From: CALOCN01 sp942491735
Lineage (GTDB): Bacteria > Eisenbacteria > RBG-16-71-46 > JABDJR01
Assembly (NCBI GenBank): GCA_942491735.1
Contig: CALOCN010000008.1
Location: forward strand, 248,001-312,000
Direction of reading: 5' to 3'
DNA: 64,000 nt
The notes under the pieces are model-generated. The model was not told where the DNA came from and did no database searches. It was given only the letters and a program-made list of their open reading frames with translations. The position numbers and the translations under genes were made by a program. Position 1 is the stretch's first letter. The number at the start of each line of letters is the position of its first letter. Shown here piece after piece: positions 62,837 through 64,000 of the stretch.

Positions 62837-63270
62837 TGCATCAGTGAATGGACTTTGTTGTTGTTGCCATCCTCTGGTGCAACGAGACCCACGTCGGCTT
62901 CAGCCGTTCCAGTAAGTGGGTCTTCACCTTGCTTGGTGCTCGACACTCCCGGAACATCGTCGCCTTCGTTAGCGCTCGGCCCGCTACTTAGAACAGCTGT
63001 TCAACCTTCGCATCGTTTCCTGTGGGGCAGTCCGGTTCTGCGGACTTCTCAGTTCGTGCTGAACAGTACGGACAGCGTGCCTGGCCCTGAACGGGTCAGG
63101 TTGGTGGCCACGGTGGAGCGCGTTGCCTGATGAGCGGCTTGGATCCGCTGTCGAACGTCCGTACGCCAGCCATCGTATGCGGTCCAGGCATTGGGGACGG
63201 CCGCGCCAATTGGAACGGCTGAATGTGCAGGTCTTGTTGGGTCAACGTGGCAGCTACCACCACGTCACGT
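62837..63270 (+). repeat. cassette 21: divergent copy R6 of the frame-less family
   Basis: Aligned to the others in blocks only. GAACAGCTGTTC at 62991-63002 is a perfect 12-bp palindrome. The closing GCAGCTACCACCACGT also matches. A 47-codon frame from an ATG ends just before the palindrome. Confidence 0.65.
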
Positions 63271-63406
63271 GCCTAACTGCGCGCTGCAGCTGTCGGGTCT
63301 CCCCTGTCACGCCCCTGGCTTGGGGTGTGGTGCTATATTGGAAGGAACGAAGCGGGGCCAGGGTCGCGCCAGGCAAGCCCCGCAGCTGAGCTTGTATACG
63401 TTAGGC
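63271..63406 (+). repeat. attC 21 (136 bp)
   Basis: GCCTAAC to GTTAGGC. TGCTATATT element; stem 4/4. Confidence 0.93.
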
Positions 63407-63835
63407 TGCACCAATGAAGGCGTTGATTATTGTCGCCACCTTCCTGGCGACGGACAACGCGAGCCTCTCCTCGCTGCACCGACGTGCGGTCTTTCTCCCG
63501 GTGACCGCCGGCACCATGAACCGCTGCGCCTTCGACTGCGTTCCTTCCTTGGCTAGAACGGCTGTTCAACGTCCCTGCCATGGTTGCCGGTGAGTTGTCG
63601 GTTCCTGGACGCTTCTCGGGTTGTGCTGGATCCGGCGCTCATCGGGATTGGCTTTGAAGGTGTCAGGGTTGCGGCCAAGTTGAACCGCGGTGCCTTGATG
63701 GGCGGCTGTGGTGCGCTGTCGCATTCCCGGGCGCTCGCCTTCGGCAGGTCCCCAACCTGTTGGGAACCATCGACCTCGGCACCAATCAGCGTGCCGGTCT
63801 TGGCGGGTCAGCGGGTAGCTACCACCACGTCCCGT
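63407..63835 (+). repeat. cassette 22: frame-less family copy R7
   Basis: GAAC-N4-GTTC at 63556-63567. One base fewer before the palindrome than R2, so the first frame runs on. An 85-codon frame (TTG at 63584) reaches the attC. Confidence 0.7.
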
Positions 63836-63971
63836 GCCTAACAGCGCGCTGCAGCTGACGGGACTCCCCTGTCACGCCCCTGGCATCGGAGGTGGTGCTA
63901 TATTGAATGGAACGAAGCGGGGCCAGGGTCGCGCCAGGCAAGCCCCGCAGCTGAGCTTACAAACGTTATGC
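63836..63971 (+). repeat. attC 22 (136 bp)
   Basis: GCCTAAC to GTTATGC. TGCTATATT element; stem 4/4. Confidence 0.93.
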
Positions 63972-64000
63972 ACTCTCAACACTTCTTCTTTGCACTCTTG
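63968..64000 (+). CDS. cassette 23: partial gene at the window edge
   Basis: ATG at 63968 lies inside the core site; 11 codons (MHSQHFFFALL) are seen before the edge. Hydrophobic, could be a signal start. Too short to name. Confidence 0.35.
   Translation, partial: MHSQHFFFALL

Larger units (their letters stand above)
47060..64000 (+). mobile_element. chromosomal integron (intI, attI and about 22 cassettes; runs off the window)
   Basis: intI, then attI, then 22 attC sites at 133-162 bp spacing units, each flanked by RYYYAAC and GTTRRRY core sites. Sites are much alike, which marks a sedentary integron. All cassette genes read the same way, as expected. Base composition of the cassette genes is visibly less GC-rich than upstream genes. 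The last cassette is cut at 64000. Confidence 0.95.

Noticed and set aside
49079..63971. Regular ~135-bp repeats as a CRISPR or IS array
   Set aside because: Repeats are long, imperfect hairpins with attC core ends and varied gene-sized spacers, next to an intI. No cas or transposase genes.

Overview
The window is GC-rich DNA (roughly two thirds G+C by eye) from a Gram-negative bacterium. Evidence for an outer membrane is a TonB-dependent receptor, several beta-barrel proteins, an RND/lipoprotein-sorting fusion, lipoproteins, and a secreted protein with a FlgD-like/type IX secretion-like C-terminal domain. Menaquinone appears to be made by the futalosine route (MqnD). Genes start after Shine-Dalgarno sites or, at four places, 6-7 bases after a -10 element (probably leaderless). 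The mix suggests an uncultured lineage near the FCB group or an Eisenbacteria/Krumholzibacteria-like phylum; this is inference and nothing in the window fixes it.

Positions 1-47000 are chromosomal and densely packed. In order: alpha/beta hydrolase, NAD synthetase, lipid kinase, MqnD, an M19 dipeptidase, BioY, a ThiO-like oxidase, two paralogous exported proteins, a choice-of-anchor-V-like protein, YqeY, peroxiredoxin, a macrodomain protein, an M20 hydrolase overlapping an MprF-like DUF2156 protein, a VOC protein, then an export/uptake block (dockerin-like protein, beta-helix protein, TonB receptor, TonB-linked membrane protein). After an MFS pseudogene come an RND transporter fused to an outer-membrane lipoprotein-sorting domain and its barrel partner, then thymidine kinase, a serine hydrolase, a di-haem peroxidase, a UPRT-like protein, HflKC, a three-gene exported amidohydrolase operon, a TMTC-like TPR protein and a GNAT acetyltransferase.

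Positions 47000-64000 are a chromosomal (sedentary) integron. It has an intI gene, an attI region, 22 attC sites of 133-162 bp and about 22 cassettes, all reading rightward; the last cassette runs off the window. intI points the same way as the cassettes, with attI beyond its 3' end, which is the reverse of the usual layout. The array holds three different duplicated cassettes in an interleaved C-D-C-E-D-E order. It also holds seven copies of a ~430 bp cassette family without a consistent reading frame, and single cassettes for exported proteins or lipoproteins, a TIR/ThsB-like protein, a DUF3800-like protein and a small zinc-ribbon protein. No rRNA, tRNA or CRISPR array was seen.

The most unusual signals are in the integron: reversed intI, mosaic attC sites that imply homologous recombination between sites, a covarying G-run/C-run stem in the attC 3' arm, a conserved TATATT -10-like element inside most attCs, and the frame-less cassette family with its GAAC-N4-GTTC palindrome. 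A C-terminal TTWGAIK motif links two chromosomal exported proteins to a cassette-encoded one.
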